Both the position numbers and the translations under genes were made by a program. From Variovorax sp. E3 (GTDB lineage Bacteria; Pseudomonadota; Gammaproteobacteria; Burkholderiales; Burkholderiaceae_C): DNA of 64,000 nucleotides. The DNA is taken from NCBI RefSeq assembly GCF_016082275.1, contig NZ_MOWM01000003.1, positions 1-64,000 of the forward strand, given 5' to 3'. A model generated the notes under the pieces. That model was not told the DNA's origin. It ran no database searches and was given only the letters and a program-made list of their open reading frames with translations. The number at the start of each line of letters is the position of its first letter. Position 1 is the stretch's first letter. Below, one piece after another: positions 1 to 7,847 of the stretch.

Positions 1-752
1 GCCGCGCTGCTGCACAACGCGCCGCTGGCGTCGACACCGCGCGGCTGGCGCGGGCGCTCTCGCTGCCGGACCCATCGGCGCTGCCGCTGCCCGGCGATGC
101 GGTGCGCATCGACCACACGGCCATCGCGCAAGCGCATCTGGACACGCTGGAAGAACAGATCACCGAACGCCTTGCCGACTTCCATCGCACGGCGCCCGAC
201 GAGGTCGGCCCCGACGCGCGCCGCCTCAAGCGCCTGGCCGCGCCGCGCACCGACGACGCGCTGTGGCGCCATGCGCTCGATGCGCTGCTCGCGCGCGGCG
301 CGCTGGTGCGCAGCGGCACCTGGCTGCATCTGCCGGACCACGCGGCGCGCCTGGACGAAGCGGAGCAGAAGCTCGCGCAGAAACTGCTGCCGCTGCTGCT
401 CGACGGCGGCTTCGATCCGCCATGGGTGCGCGACCTTGCGAAGGACTGCGCGACGAGCGAGCCGATGGTGCGCCAGACGCTCGCGAGCCTCGCGCGGCGC
501 GGCGAGGCCTTCCAGGTGGTGAAGGACTTGTACTATCCGCTGGCAACCATCGAACGGCTCGCGGCCCTTGCGCGCGACTGCCTCGACGGCCCGGAAGGCC
601 TGCAGGCCGCGAGCTTCAGGGATGCGACAGGGCTGGGCCGCAAGCGCGCGATCCAGCTGCTGGAGTTTTTCGACCGTGTGGGGCTGACGCGGCGCGTGAA
701 GGACACGCACCTGCTGCGGCCCGACACCTCGTTGTTCGGGGCGAGGCCGTGA
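1..752 (+). CDS. selB: Selenocysteine-specific elongation factor SelB, C-terminal part (5' end outside window)
   Basis: SelB is the GTPase that carries Sec-tRNA to the ribosome at UGA codons followed by a SECIS hairpin. Only the C-terminal winged-helix region, which binds the SECIS RNA, lies in the window; the GTPase domains are upstream. The last 210 residues contain the repeated winged-helix pattern, including PWVRDLAKD, MVRQTLASLARRGE and a final module with GRKRAIQLLEFFDRVGLTRR. The first 30 bases read on in another frame (AALLHNAPL), so one base appears to be missing near position 30. The gene ends 23 bp before the Sec tRNA, a classic selB-selC pairing. Identification rests on the C-terminal signature plus context. 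Confidence 0.9.
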   Translation, partial: RAAAQRAAGVDTARLARALSLPDPSALPLPGDAVRIDHTAIAQAHLDTLEEQITERLADFHRTAPDEVGPDARRLKRLAAPRTDDALWRHALDALLARGALVRSGTWLHLPDHAARLDEAEQKLAQKLLPLLLDGGFDPPWVRDLAKDCATSEPMVRQTLASLARRGEAFQVVKDLYYPLATIERLAALARDCLDGPEGLQAASFRDATGLGRKRAIQLLEFFDRVGLTRRVKDTHLLRPDTSLFGARP

Positions 753-775
753 ACAACGATGAAGACGAGAGTCAT

Positions 776-868
776 GGGAGGGGATCGTCCCTGGTGGGGC
801 GGCCGGGCTTCAAACCCGGTGGGTGGCGCCAGTCGTCGCCGGGAGGGTTCGACTCCCTCCCCTTTCCG
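776..868 (+). tRNA. selC: Selenocysteine tRNA, anticodon UCA
   Basis: A 93-nt tRNA can be folded by hand with the bacterial Sec-specific 8/5 layout. The acceptor stem is 8 bp (776-783 with 860-867, two G-U pairs). The D stem is 6 bp with a 4-nt loop TGGT (786-801). The anticodon stem CCGGG/CCCGG (803-819) encloses TCA at 810-812. A long variable arm (about 820-842) and a T arm with TTCGACT (843-859) follow, and the discriminator is G868. It decodes UGA as selenocysteine together with SelB. The genomic bases after the discriminator are CCG, so the final A of the CCA end must be added or corrected after transcription. Confidence 0.96.
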
Positions 869-890
869 CCGTATTTGCCTTTGTCTTGCG

Positions 891-1006
891 CCTTCCCCTT
901 TCGGGGGAAGGTTGGGATGGGGGCAAGCGGCGCTGGTTCTGCTGCGGCAGTGTTTCATCGACCGCCGCTTGCCCCCACCCCGGCCCTCCCCCGGGAGGGG
1001 AGGGAG
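891..1006. repeat. REP-like three-hairpin palindromic element, copy 1
   Basis: Between the Sec tRNA and the converging selD gene lies a self-complementary element. A hairpin CCTTCCCC/GGGGAAGG is followed by a central stem (GGGGGCAAGCGGCG near 919 pairing with CGCCGCTTGCCCCC near 961-976) and by a second hairpin CCCTCCCC/GGGGAGGG. A second copy with the same plan, in the opposite orientation, sits at 48883-48984, also between converging genes. It may act as a bidirectional transcription stop or be a mobile REP-type sequence. Confidence 0.75.
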
Positions 1007-1018
1007 CAATGCAAGGAC

Positions 1019-2089
1019 TCAGGGCACCACGCGCAGCGAGGGCTCGCCGGCCTCGACGCGGCCGATGACCGCAGCCTGCGCAAAGCCTTCGTCGCGGAAG
1101 ATCTTCAACACGCCGTCGACTGCTTCGGGCGCGCAGCTCACCAGCAGCCCGCCCGATGTCTGCGGATCGCTCAGCAGATTCTGCGCGGTGGCATGCAGCC
1201 CCGGGGCCAGCGTCACGTCGGCGCCATAGCCGGCCCAGTTGCGCCCCGAGGCGCCGGTGACCATGCCCTCGGCGGCCATCACCACCACGTTGTCCAGCAG
1301 CGGCACCTTCGACCATTCGATCACCGCCGTCAGCTTGGCGCCGCGCGCCAGTTCGAGCGTGTGGCCGGCCAGGCCGAAGCCCGTCACGTCGGTCAGCGCA
1401 TGCACGCCGTCGAGTGCCGACAGCGCGATGCCGGGCGTGTTGAGCTTCGTGGTGTTCTCGATCAACTGGCGGTAGCCGGTGACGGACAGCTGCTCCTTCT
1501 TGAGCGCCGCCGACAGCACGCCCACGCCCAGCGGCTTGCCCAGCACCAGCACGTCGCCCGCCTTGGCGTCGGCATTGCGCCGCACGCGCTTCGGGTGCAC
1601 CAGCCCCATCGCGACGAGGCCGTAGATGGGCTCGACCGAATCGATGGTGTGGCCGCCCGCGATCGGAATGCCCGCCGCGCGGCACACGTCCTGGCCGCCG
1701 CGCACGATCTCGGCGATGACCTCCACGGGCAGCTGGTTGATCGGCATGGCCACCAGCGCCAGCGCCATGATCGGCCGGCCGCCCATCGCGTACACGTCGC
1801 TGATGGCGTTGGTCGCGGCGATGCGGCCGAACTCGTAAGGGTCGTCCACGATGGGCATGAAGAAATCGGTGGTCGCGATCAGCGCCTGCTCGTCGTTGAG
1901 CTTGTAGACGGCCGCGTCGTCGGCGGTCTCGATGCCCACCATGAGTTCGGGCGGGATCATGCCGCCCGCGTGGTTCTTCAGGATCTGCGACAGCACGCCG
2001 GGCGCGATCTTGCAGCCGCAGCCGCCGCCATGCGAAAAACTCGTGAGGCGCAGCGGCGCGAGCGGGTTCATGAGCGTAGGTGAATTCAT
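1019..2089 (-). CDS. selD: Selenide, water dikinase (selenophosphate synthase)
   Basis: SelD makes selenophosphate from selenide and ATP, the selenium donor for both Sec-tRNA synthesis and MnmH. The 356-aa product has the catalytic loop SHGGGCGCK, with the reactive cysteine at about residue 24 and the essential lysine at 27, then the ATP-binding core (TTDFFMPIVDDPYEFGRIAA, GGHTIDS, DVTGFGLAGH). The catalytic position is Cys, not Sec. The ATG at 2087-2089 is used; a second in-frame ATG 18 bp inside is possible. It converges on the selB-tRNA pair and diverges from the predicted Se transporter, so all Se genes here flank one another. Confidence 0.96.
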   Translation of the reverse strand: MNSPTLMNPLAPLRLTSFSHGGGCGCKIAPGVLSQILKNHAGGMIPPELMVGIETADDAAVYKLNDEQALIATTDFFMPIVDDPYEFGRIAATNAISDVYAMGGRPIMALALVAMPINQLPVEVIAEIVRGGQDVCRAAGIPIAGGHTIDSVEPIYGLVAMGLVHPKRVRRNADAKAGDVLVLGKPLGVGVLSAALKKEQLSVTGYRQLIENTTKLNTPGIALSALDGVHALTDVTGFGLAGHTLELARGAKLTAVIEWSKVPLLDNVVVMAAEGMVTGASGRNWAGYGADVTLAPGLHATAQNLLSDPQTSGGLLVSCAPEAVDGVLKIFRDEGFAQAAVIGRVEAGEPSLRVVP

Positions 2090-2096
2090 GGGCCGA

Positions 2097-2124
2097 TTAT
2101 CGAAGCGGCCCCGCTTTCTACAAT
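2097..2124 (+). promoter_or_regulatory. Possible promoter for the ABC transporter operon
   Basis: In the 74-bp gap between divergent selD and the binding-protein gene there is a good -10-like hexamer TACAAT (2119-2124), with a weak TTATCG 16 bp upstream. The hexamer lies 40 bp before the binding-protein start codon. This is a pattern match only. Confidence 0.3.
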
Positions 2125-2163
2125 CCCGTCCTTTCCTAACCCGCACGTCCTCGAGGCACATCC

Positions 2164-3021
2164 ATGAAGAAGACTCTCACCCGCATGGCGCTCGCGCTGG
2201 CCTTTTCCGCCGCGAGCTTCGGCGCCTTCGCCCAGGGCGTGCTGCGCGTCTCGGCCATTCCCGACGAGGCGCCCACCGAGCTGCAGCGCAAGTTCACGCC
2301 GCTGGGCGACTACCTGAAGAAGGAAACCGGCATGGACGTGCAGTTCACGCCCGTGACCGACTACGCCGCCGTGGTCGAGGGCCTGGCCACCAACAAGATC
2401 GACCTGGCCTGGCTCGGCGGCTTCACCTTCGTGCAGGCGCGCATCCGCACCAACGGCGGCGCGGTGCCGATCGTGCAGCGCGCCGAAGACGAGGTGTTCA
2501 CCAGCAAATTCATCGTGCCCCTCGACAGCCCCGCCAAGACGCTGGCCGACCTGAAGGGCAAGACCTTTGCGTTCGGCGCGCCCTCCTCGACCTCGGGCAG
2601 CCTGATGCCGCGCTACTTCCTGTTGCAGGCGGGCATCAACCCCGAGAAGGACTTCAAGACGGTGGCGTTCTCGGGCGCGCACGACGCCACCGTGGCCTTC
2701 GTGGCCGCGTCGCGCGCCGAAGCCGGCGTGCTCAATGCGTCGGTGTGGGACAAGCTGGTCGAGACCAAGAACCCGAACGCCGCCAAGGTGCGCGTGCTGG
2801 CGACCACGCCGACCTACTACGACTACAACTGGACCGTGCGCCCGGGCATGGACCCCGCGCTGCAGAAGAAGCTGACCGATGCGTTCCTGAAGCTCGACCC
2901 GGCCAACCCGGCGCAGAAGGAAATCATGGCGCTGCAACGCGCGAGCAAGTTCATTCCGACCAAGTCGTCGAACTACGACGGGATCGAGACGGCGGGCAAA
3001 TCGGCAGGCTTGATCAAGTGA
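2164..3021 (+). CDS. Periplasmic binding protein of PhnD type, predicted selenate/Se-oxyanion ABC transporter
   Basis: This is the substrate-binding subunit of a four-gene importer. The 285-aa protein begins with a typical Sec signal peptide (MKKTLTRMALALAFSAASF, cleavage after AFA at about residue 23) and continues with a PhnD-superfamily fold (VSAIPDEAPTELQRKFTPL, DLAWLGGFTF, FAFGAPSSTSGSLMPRYFL). PhnD relatives bind phosphonate, phosphite or phosphate. A separate clade found beside selD and mnmH has been predicted to carry selenate, and the neighbours here match that clade exactly. Substrate is therefore an inference from context; the ABC type is certain. Confidence 0.82.
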   Translation: MKKTLTRMALALAFSAASFGAFAQGVLRVSAIPDEAPTELQRKFTPLGDYLKKETGMDVQFTPVTDYAAVVEGLATNKIDLAWLGGFTFVQARIRTNGGAVPIVQRAEDEVFTSKFIVPLDSPAKTLADLKGKTFAFGAPSSTSGSLMPRYFLLQAGINPEKDFKTVAFSGAHDATVAFVAASRAEAGVLNASVWDKLVETKNPNAAKVRVLATTPTYYDYNWTVRPGMDPALQKKLTDAFLKLDPANPAQKEIMALQRASKFIPTKSSNYDGIETAGKSAGLIK

Positions 3022-3031
3022 GCCTGCACGG

Positions 3032-3852
3032 ATGAGTTTTTCGCTGGAAGGCGTCGGCGTGGTCCACCCCAACGGCCACCGAGCCTGAACAACGTGGCGC
3101 TGGCCGCGCGCGACGGCGAGCGCATCGCCGTCATCGGGCCTTCGGGCGCCGGCAAGACCACGCTGCTGCGCGTGCTCGGCGCCGCGTTGCGTCCGGTCGA
3201 AGGCGAAGCGCGGGTGCTCGGCACAACGCCCTGGCAACTGCCGGCCGCCGCCCTGAAAAAGCTGCGCGCCCGCATCGGCACCGTGCACCAGTCGCCGCCC
3301 ATCGCGCCGCGCCTGCGCGTGGTCACCGCCGTGCTCGCGGGCCGGCTCGGCGAATGGTCGACGCTGCGCGCGCTGGGCTCGCTGTTCCATCCCTCGGACA
3401 TTGCCGGCGCGCATGAAGCGCTTTCGCGGCTGGCCATGGAAGACCGCCTGTTCGACCGCTGCGACCGCCTCTCGGGCGGCCAGCTGCAGCGCGTGGGCAT
3501 CGCGCGGGCCCTGTACCAGCGCCCCGCCCTGCTGCTGGCCGACGAGCCCGTGTCCGCGCTCGATCCCACGCTGGCCGACGCCGCCATCGGCCAGCTCGTT
3601 GCACAGAGCGACACCACCGGCGCCACGCTCGTGGCCTCGCTGCACGCTGTCGATCTGGCGCTGCGCTGGTTCCCGCGCGTCGTCGGCATGCGCGGCGGAC
3701 AGGTGATGTTCGACCTGCCCGCCACGCAAGTGACGACCGCGATGCTCGATGCGCTCTACGCCAGCGAAGGCGGCATCGCGGCACAGCGACCGCAGGCGTT
3801 CGCCGCGGCAGGGGCGGTCGAAGCGCCCTTCCACAAGCCGGACTGCCCGTGA
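3032..3852 (+). CDS. ABC transporter ATP-binding protein, PhnC type (frameshifted by one missing base)
   Basis: This is the ATPase subunit of the predicted Se-oxyanion importer, about 273 aa when rejoined. It has Walker [10 protein letters not shown], signature [15 protein letters not shown], Walker B LLLADEP and a late His in [11 protein letters not shown]. The ATG at 3032 follows the binding-protein stop by 10 bp. Reading stops after HRA near 3083 and resumes as [18 protein letters not shown]; restoring one C in GCC-CTG joins them. The stop overlaps the next start by GTGA. The single lost base in a C run points to a sequencing error. Confidence 0.85.
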
Positions 3853-4678
3853 GCTCGAACGCCGTCGCCCTGCGCGATCCGCATGCGTCGCGCCGCCTGG
3901 CCGCATGGCTGCTCGCGCTCGTCGTTGCATGGCCGATGCTCGCGCTCTCCGAGTTCAAGCCGTGGGCGCTGTTCGAAGGCGGCAACCTCGCAGTGATCGG
4001 CGGTTTTCTCGCGGGCTTCTTCCCGCCCGACGGCTCACCCGCCTTTCTCGCGCTGCTCTTCAAGGCCACGCTCGAAACACTGGCCATGGCCACCGCCGGC
4101 ACCGCGCTCGCGCTGCTCATCGGCGCGCCACTGGGTTTCGTGACCACGCGCGCGCTCTCGATCTCGCGCATCGGCCCGGGCCCCGGCCGCGTGCAGGCGG
4201 GCGTCGTGCGGCAGGCCGCGCGCTGGCTGCTGATGGTGCTGCGCGCCATTCCCGAAATCGTCTGGGCGCTGCTGTTCGTGCGCGCGCTCGGCCTCGGCCC
4301 CGCGTCGGGTGTGCTCGCGCTGGCCATCACCTACGGCGGCATGCTCGGCAAGGTCTACGCCGAGATCCTCGAATCGACCGACACCCGCCCCGCGCGCGCC
4401 CTGCTCGAAAGCGGCAGCGGCCGCCTCGCGGCGCTGTGCTACGGCCTGCTGCCCAACACCGCGCAGGAGCTGGCCTCGTACACCGTGTATCGCTGGGAAT
4501 GCGCCGTGCGCGCGTCGGTGGTGATGGGTTTTGTCGGCGCGGGCGGGCTGGGCCAGTTGATGGACCAGTCGATGAAGATGCTCAACGGCGGCGAGGCCAG
4601 CAGCATCCTGCTGGTGTTCCTCGCGCTGGTGCTGCTGGCGACGTGCTGAGCAATGCGCTGCGAAGGCTGCTCGCATGA
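3849..4678 (+). CDS. ABC transporter permease, PhnE type (frameshifted near the 3' end)
   Basis: This is the first of two membrane subunits of the importer. It starts at a GTG overlapping the ATPase stop. About six hydrophobic segments are visible, with the EAA-type cytoplasmic loop region [18 protein letters not shown] and the permease tail [15 protein letters not shown]. The uninterrupted frame ends at 4649 with ATC. Adding one G near 4643 extends it to NALRRLLA and a stop at 4678, which then overlaps the next ATG by 4 bp as the other genes of the operon do. The rejoined product is 276 aa. Confidence 0.82.
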
Positions 4679-5478
4679 CCACGACAACGCTGCCCCCGCG
4701 CCCACCGCCATGCTGGCGCTGCCGCGTCGCGCTGCTGCTGATCGGCGTGGCGGTGGTCGCCAGCTTCGTCTACCTCGGCATCGACTACCGCGCGCTCGGA
4801 TCGCCCGAGTCGCTGCGGCTCATGGCCAGGTTCATCGCCGAGTTCTTCCCGCCCGACCTGTCGCCGGACTTCATCGCCAAGGTCGGCCACGGCGCCTTGC
4901 AGACACTGGCCGTGTCGGCCCTGGGCACCGTGCTGGCCGCCATTGCGGGTGCGGTGCTCGCCCTGCCCGCGTCGGGCCGCGCCGGCTGGCTGCCGCGCCA
5001 TGTCGCGCGCTTCGCGCTCAACTTCCTGCGCAGCGTGCCCGAGCTGGTCTGGGCCGCGCTGATGGTGCTGGCCGCCGGCATCGGGCCGTTCGCCGGCGCG
5101 CTCGCGCTGTCGCTGCACACCACCGGCGTGCTGGGCCGCCTGTTTGCCGAAGCACTGGAAAACGCCCCGCGCGACCCCGAGCACGCGCTGACCCAGGCCG
5201 GCGCCAATCCCGTCACCGCCTTCAGCTACGCGAGCCTGCCCATCGTGTTGCCGCAGTGGGTGGCCTACACGCTCTACCGCTGGGAAATGAACATCCGCAT
5301 GGCGGCGGTGCTGGGCTTCGTGGGTGGGGGCGGCCTGGGCCAGTTGCTGTACTTCCACCTGTCGATATTCCAGCAACAGCAGGCGATGACCGTGCTGATC
5401 GCGATGTTCGTGCTGGTCACGTTCGTGGACTTCGCCAGTGCCCGTTTGCGCAAGGGACTGGGGCCTGCGTACGCCTAG
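4675..5478 (+). CDS. ABC transporter permease, PhnE type, second subunit
   Basis: This is the second membrane subunit, 267 aa, starting at an ATG that overlaps the preceding stop when the upstream frameshift is repaired. It is a diverged relative of the preceding permease: both share FPPD after the first segment, a RS/A-I/VPE-hW motif (LRSVPELVWAALMV), the EAA loop (ALENAPRDPEHALTQAGANP) and GFVGGGGLGQLLYFH. Two unequal permeases suggest a heterodimeric channel. It is the last transporter gene; mnmH follows after 125 bp. Confidence 0.85.
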   Translation: MTTTTLPPRPPPCWRCRVALLLIGVAVVASFVYLGIDYRALGSPESLRLMARFIAEFFPPDLSPDFIAKVGHGALQTLAVSALGTVLAAIAGAVLALPASGRAGWLPRHVARFALNFLRSVPELVWAALMVLAAGIGPFAGALALSLHTTGVLGRLFAEALENAPRDPEHALTQAGANPVTAFSYASLPIVLPQWVAYTLYRWEMNIRMAAVLGFVGGGGLGQLLYFHLSIFQQQQAMTVLIAMFVLVTFVDFASARLRKGLGPAYA

Positions 5479-5603
5479 TGCCTCTTCGGATTCGTAGTTC
5501 TTGAGGGCGCGCTCCCTCCGGCAGCGTGCCCAGGTGCCCTGTGCACACGCCCTGAACGGAGCCCCCCGAACAAAGCCGACAATCAGCACATGAGGTTCCT
5601 CCC

Positions 5604-6674
5604 ATGAGTCATCGCCAGCCCGTGCGGGTCGCCGACCGCCACGCCTTCGACGCGCTGATCGACGCCCGCTCCCCCGCCGAGTTCGCGCTCGACCATATTC
5701 CCGGTGCCATCAACTGCCCGGTGCTCAACGACGAAGAGCGCCACATCGTCGGCACCGTCTACGTGCAGACCGGCGCCTTCGAGGCACGGCGCATCGGCGG
5801 CGCCATGGTGGCCGCCAACATCGCGACGCATCTGCGCGACACCCTGGCCGACCGCCCCGAGAACTGGAAGCCGCTCGTCTACTGCTGGCGCGGCGGCATG
5901 CGCAGCGGGTCGATGGTCACGTGGCTGCGGCTCGTGGGCTGGGACGCGCAGCAGCTCGCGGGCGGCTACAAGAGCTTCCGGCGGCACGTGATCTCGCAGA
6001 TCGACACGCTGACACCGCAGCTCGACCTGCGCGTCATCTGCGGCGCCACCGGCAGCGCCAAGACCCGCGTGCTGCATGCACTGGCCGCGCGCGGCGCGCA
6101 GGTGCTCGACCTCGAGGACTTCGCCAACCATAAGGGCTCGCTGCTGGGGTCGCTGCCCGGCGTACCGCAGCCTTCGCAAAAGCATTTCGAAACGCGCATC
6201 GCAGCCGTGCTCGAAACCCTCGACCTGAAGCGCCCGCTGTATGTCGAGGGCGAGAGCATCCGCATCGGGCGACTGTCGCTGCCCCTGTCGCTGGTCGCGC
6301 GCATGCGTGCCGCGCCGTGCGTCGAGGTCTCGGCCACGCCCGAGGCGCGGCTGGCCTACCTGCTGCGCGACTATGCCTACCTGGGCGACGACCGCAATGC
6401 GCTGGCCGACAAGATGGGCGTGCTCAAGGAAATGCAGGGCAAGGAAACCGTCACGCGCTGGCAGCAATGGGCCCACGAAGCCGACCTGCCGCACCTGTTC
6501 GCCGAGCTCATGTCGCTGCACTACGACCCGCACTACGAGAAGTCGCAGTCACTGCACTTTCGCACCTGGGCACAGCGCCAGCGCGTGGAAGCGCCCGACC
6601 TGTCGGATCAGGGCATCGAGGCGGTGGCCGACGCGGTGCTGGCGTTGGCCGAACCGTCGAGCCCGTCGGCGTAA
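5604..6674 (+). CDS. mnmH: tRNA 2-selenouridine synthase
   Basis: MnmH (SelU, YbbB) replaces the sulfur of 2-thiouridine at the wobble position of certain tRNAs with selenium from selenophosphate. The 356-aa protein has an N-terminal rhodanese domain with the active cysteine in YCWRGGMRSGSM (about residue 95) and a C-terminal P-loop GATGSAKT at about residue 150. Length matches the family. It uses the product of SelD, so the gene has a direct reason to lie in this block. Its 3' end overlaps the converging fdhD gene by 67 bp. Confidence 0.95.
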   Translation: MSHRQPVRVADRHAFDALIDARSPAEFALDHIPGAINCPVLNDEERHIVGTVYVQTGAFEARRIGGAMVAANIATHLRDTLADRPENWKPLVYCWRGGMRSGSMVTWLRLVGWDAQQLAGGYKSFRRHVISQIDTLTPQLDLRVICGATGSAKTRVLHALAARGAQVLDLEDFANHKGSLLGSLPGVPQPSQKHFETRIAAVLETLDLKRPLYVEGESIRIGRLSLPLSLVARMRAAPCVEVSATPEARLAYLLRDYAYLGDDRNALADKMGVLKEMQGKETVTRWQQWAHEADLPHLFAELMSLHYDPHYEKSQSLHFRTWAQRQRVEAPDLSDQGIEAVADAVLALAEPSSPSA

Positions 6675-7540
6675 AGCACGCCGCGCGGCGCGCGGCACAG
6701 GCCCCAGAAACGCAGGCCGCTGAGCTCGGCCATGCGCACGCCCATCGAGGTCGGCGCCGAAATGGTGGCCATCGCCGCGATGCCCAGGCGCGCGCACTTG
6801 CGCACCAGCTCGTGGCTGCCCCGGCTGGACATCAGCACGAAGCCCGGCTCTCGCAGCCGGTTCGCCATCGCGAGCTTGCCCAGCAGCTTGTCGAGCGCGT
6901 TGTGGCGGCCGACGTCTTCCATCAGGTCGGTGAGTTCGCCGTCGACCGTGGCCCACGCGGCGGCGTGGATCGCACCGGCTTCGGCGTTGAGCACTTGGCG
7001 CGGCTGCATCGCTGCGAAGGCGCGCAGCACGGTCGCCAGGTCGATGCGTTCGATCCACTCGCGCGGCGGCACACGCTGCGGCGTGAGGTCCAGCCCCGCG
7101 AAGCTTTCGACACCGCACACCCCGCAGCCGGTGCGGCCCGCAAGGCTGCGGCGGCGGTCTTTCAGGCGCTCGAAGCTGCGCGTGGAAATCTCGAGCCGCA
7201 CCTCGATGCCGGGCATGCCTTCGGGCAGCCCCGCGTCGGTGGCGTCGATGGCCTGCACGTCGATGCCGCGGCAATCGGCGGCGGTGTCGAGGATGCCTTC
7301 GCTCAGCGCAAAGCCCAGCGCGAAGGCTTCCAGGTCTTGGGGCGTGGCCATCATCACGGCGTGCGAAACACCGTTGAACACCAGCGCCACCGGCACCTCG
7401 GCCGCCAGCGTGTCGTCGCGCACCACGCCTTCGGGCGCGAGGCCGCGCTCGCCGAAGACATGCACCGCGTGCCGCGAAAGGGGCGGCAGGGTGTCGTCGG
7501 ATTCAGGCGTCGTGGGGTCGTGTTGCATGGCCGCGGCCAT
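6608..7540 (-). CDS. fdhD: Formate dehydrogenase accessory sulfurtransferase FdhD
   Basis: FdhD passes sulfur from IscS to the molybdenum cofactor, a step needed for formate dehydrogenase activity. The 310-aa product carries the essential GCGVCGVES motif in its middle, followed by EDVGRHNALDK and SSRGSHELVRKCA, all family hallmarks. The C-terminal 20 residues are a low-complexity Ala/Ser tail. It is the last gene of a minus-strand set (fdhF homologue, small winged-helix gene, fdhD), and only 7 bp separate it from the small gene. This places a formate dehydrogenase maturation factor beside the selenium genes. Confidence 0.95.
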   Translation of the reverse strand: MAAAMQHDPTTPESDDTLPPLSRHAVHVFGERGLAPEGVVRDDTLAAEVPVALVFNGVSHAVMMATPQDLEAFALGFALSEGILDTAADCRGIDVQAIDATDAGLPEGMPGIEVRLEISTRSFERLKDRRRSLAGRTGCGVCGVESFAGLDLTPQRVPPREWIERIDLATVLRAFAAMQPRQVLNAEAGAIHAAAWATVDGELTDLMEDVGRHNALDKLLGKLAMANRLREPGFVLMSSRGSHELVRKCARLGIAAMATISAPTSMGVRMAELSGLRFWGLCRAPRGVLYADGLDGSANASTASATASMP

Positions 7541-7547
7541 TGTCCGC

Positions 7548-7847
7548 TCAGCCGGGGTTTTCGTCAGCAGGCAGCGCCTCGACCCAGGCGCGGCCGGCGT
7601 CGGTCAGGTGCGCGACCCAGCGGTCGTCCAACTGCACCACGCGCACCCAGCCGGGCCCGCGCACGCCGCCGATGGCGGCATCGCCCATCAGCGTGAGCTG
7701 GCGCATGACCACGCTCGCACCCTGGCCGAGCCGCTTGCCCAGGCGCGGCAGCGACATGCCGCCCTCCCCGGGCGCTTCGGCAAGCGCGCGCAGGATGGCG
7801 ACAGAGAAAGCGTCGGTGTCGAAGGACGAAGGCGTGGCGGCGATCAT
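7548..7847 (-). CDS. Small winged-helix-like protein of unknown function
   Basis: A 99-aa protein not recognised as a named family. It looks like a compact winged helix: helices AFSVAILRALAEAP and SLPRLGKRLG, a recognition-like helix ASVVMRQLTLMG, then two strands WVRVVQL and RWVAHLTDAGR. Its ATG overlaps the corrected stop of the FdhF homologue by 4 bp and its stop lies 7 bp before fdhD, so it is embedded in a molybdoenzyme operon. A role in control or maturation of the enzyme is inference only. Confidence 0.75.
   Translation of the reverse strand: MIAATPSSFDTDAFSVAILRALAEAPGEGGMSLPRLGKRLGQGASVVMRQLTLMGDAAIGGVRGPGWVRVVQLDDRWVAHLTDAGRAWVEALPADENPG

Noticed and set aside
1019..2089. A Sec codon in selD
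   Set aside because: The catalytic site reads GGGCGCK with Cys; no in-frame TGA is present there.
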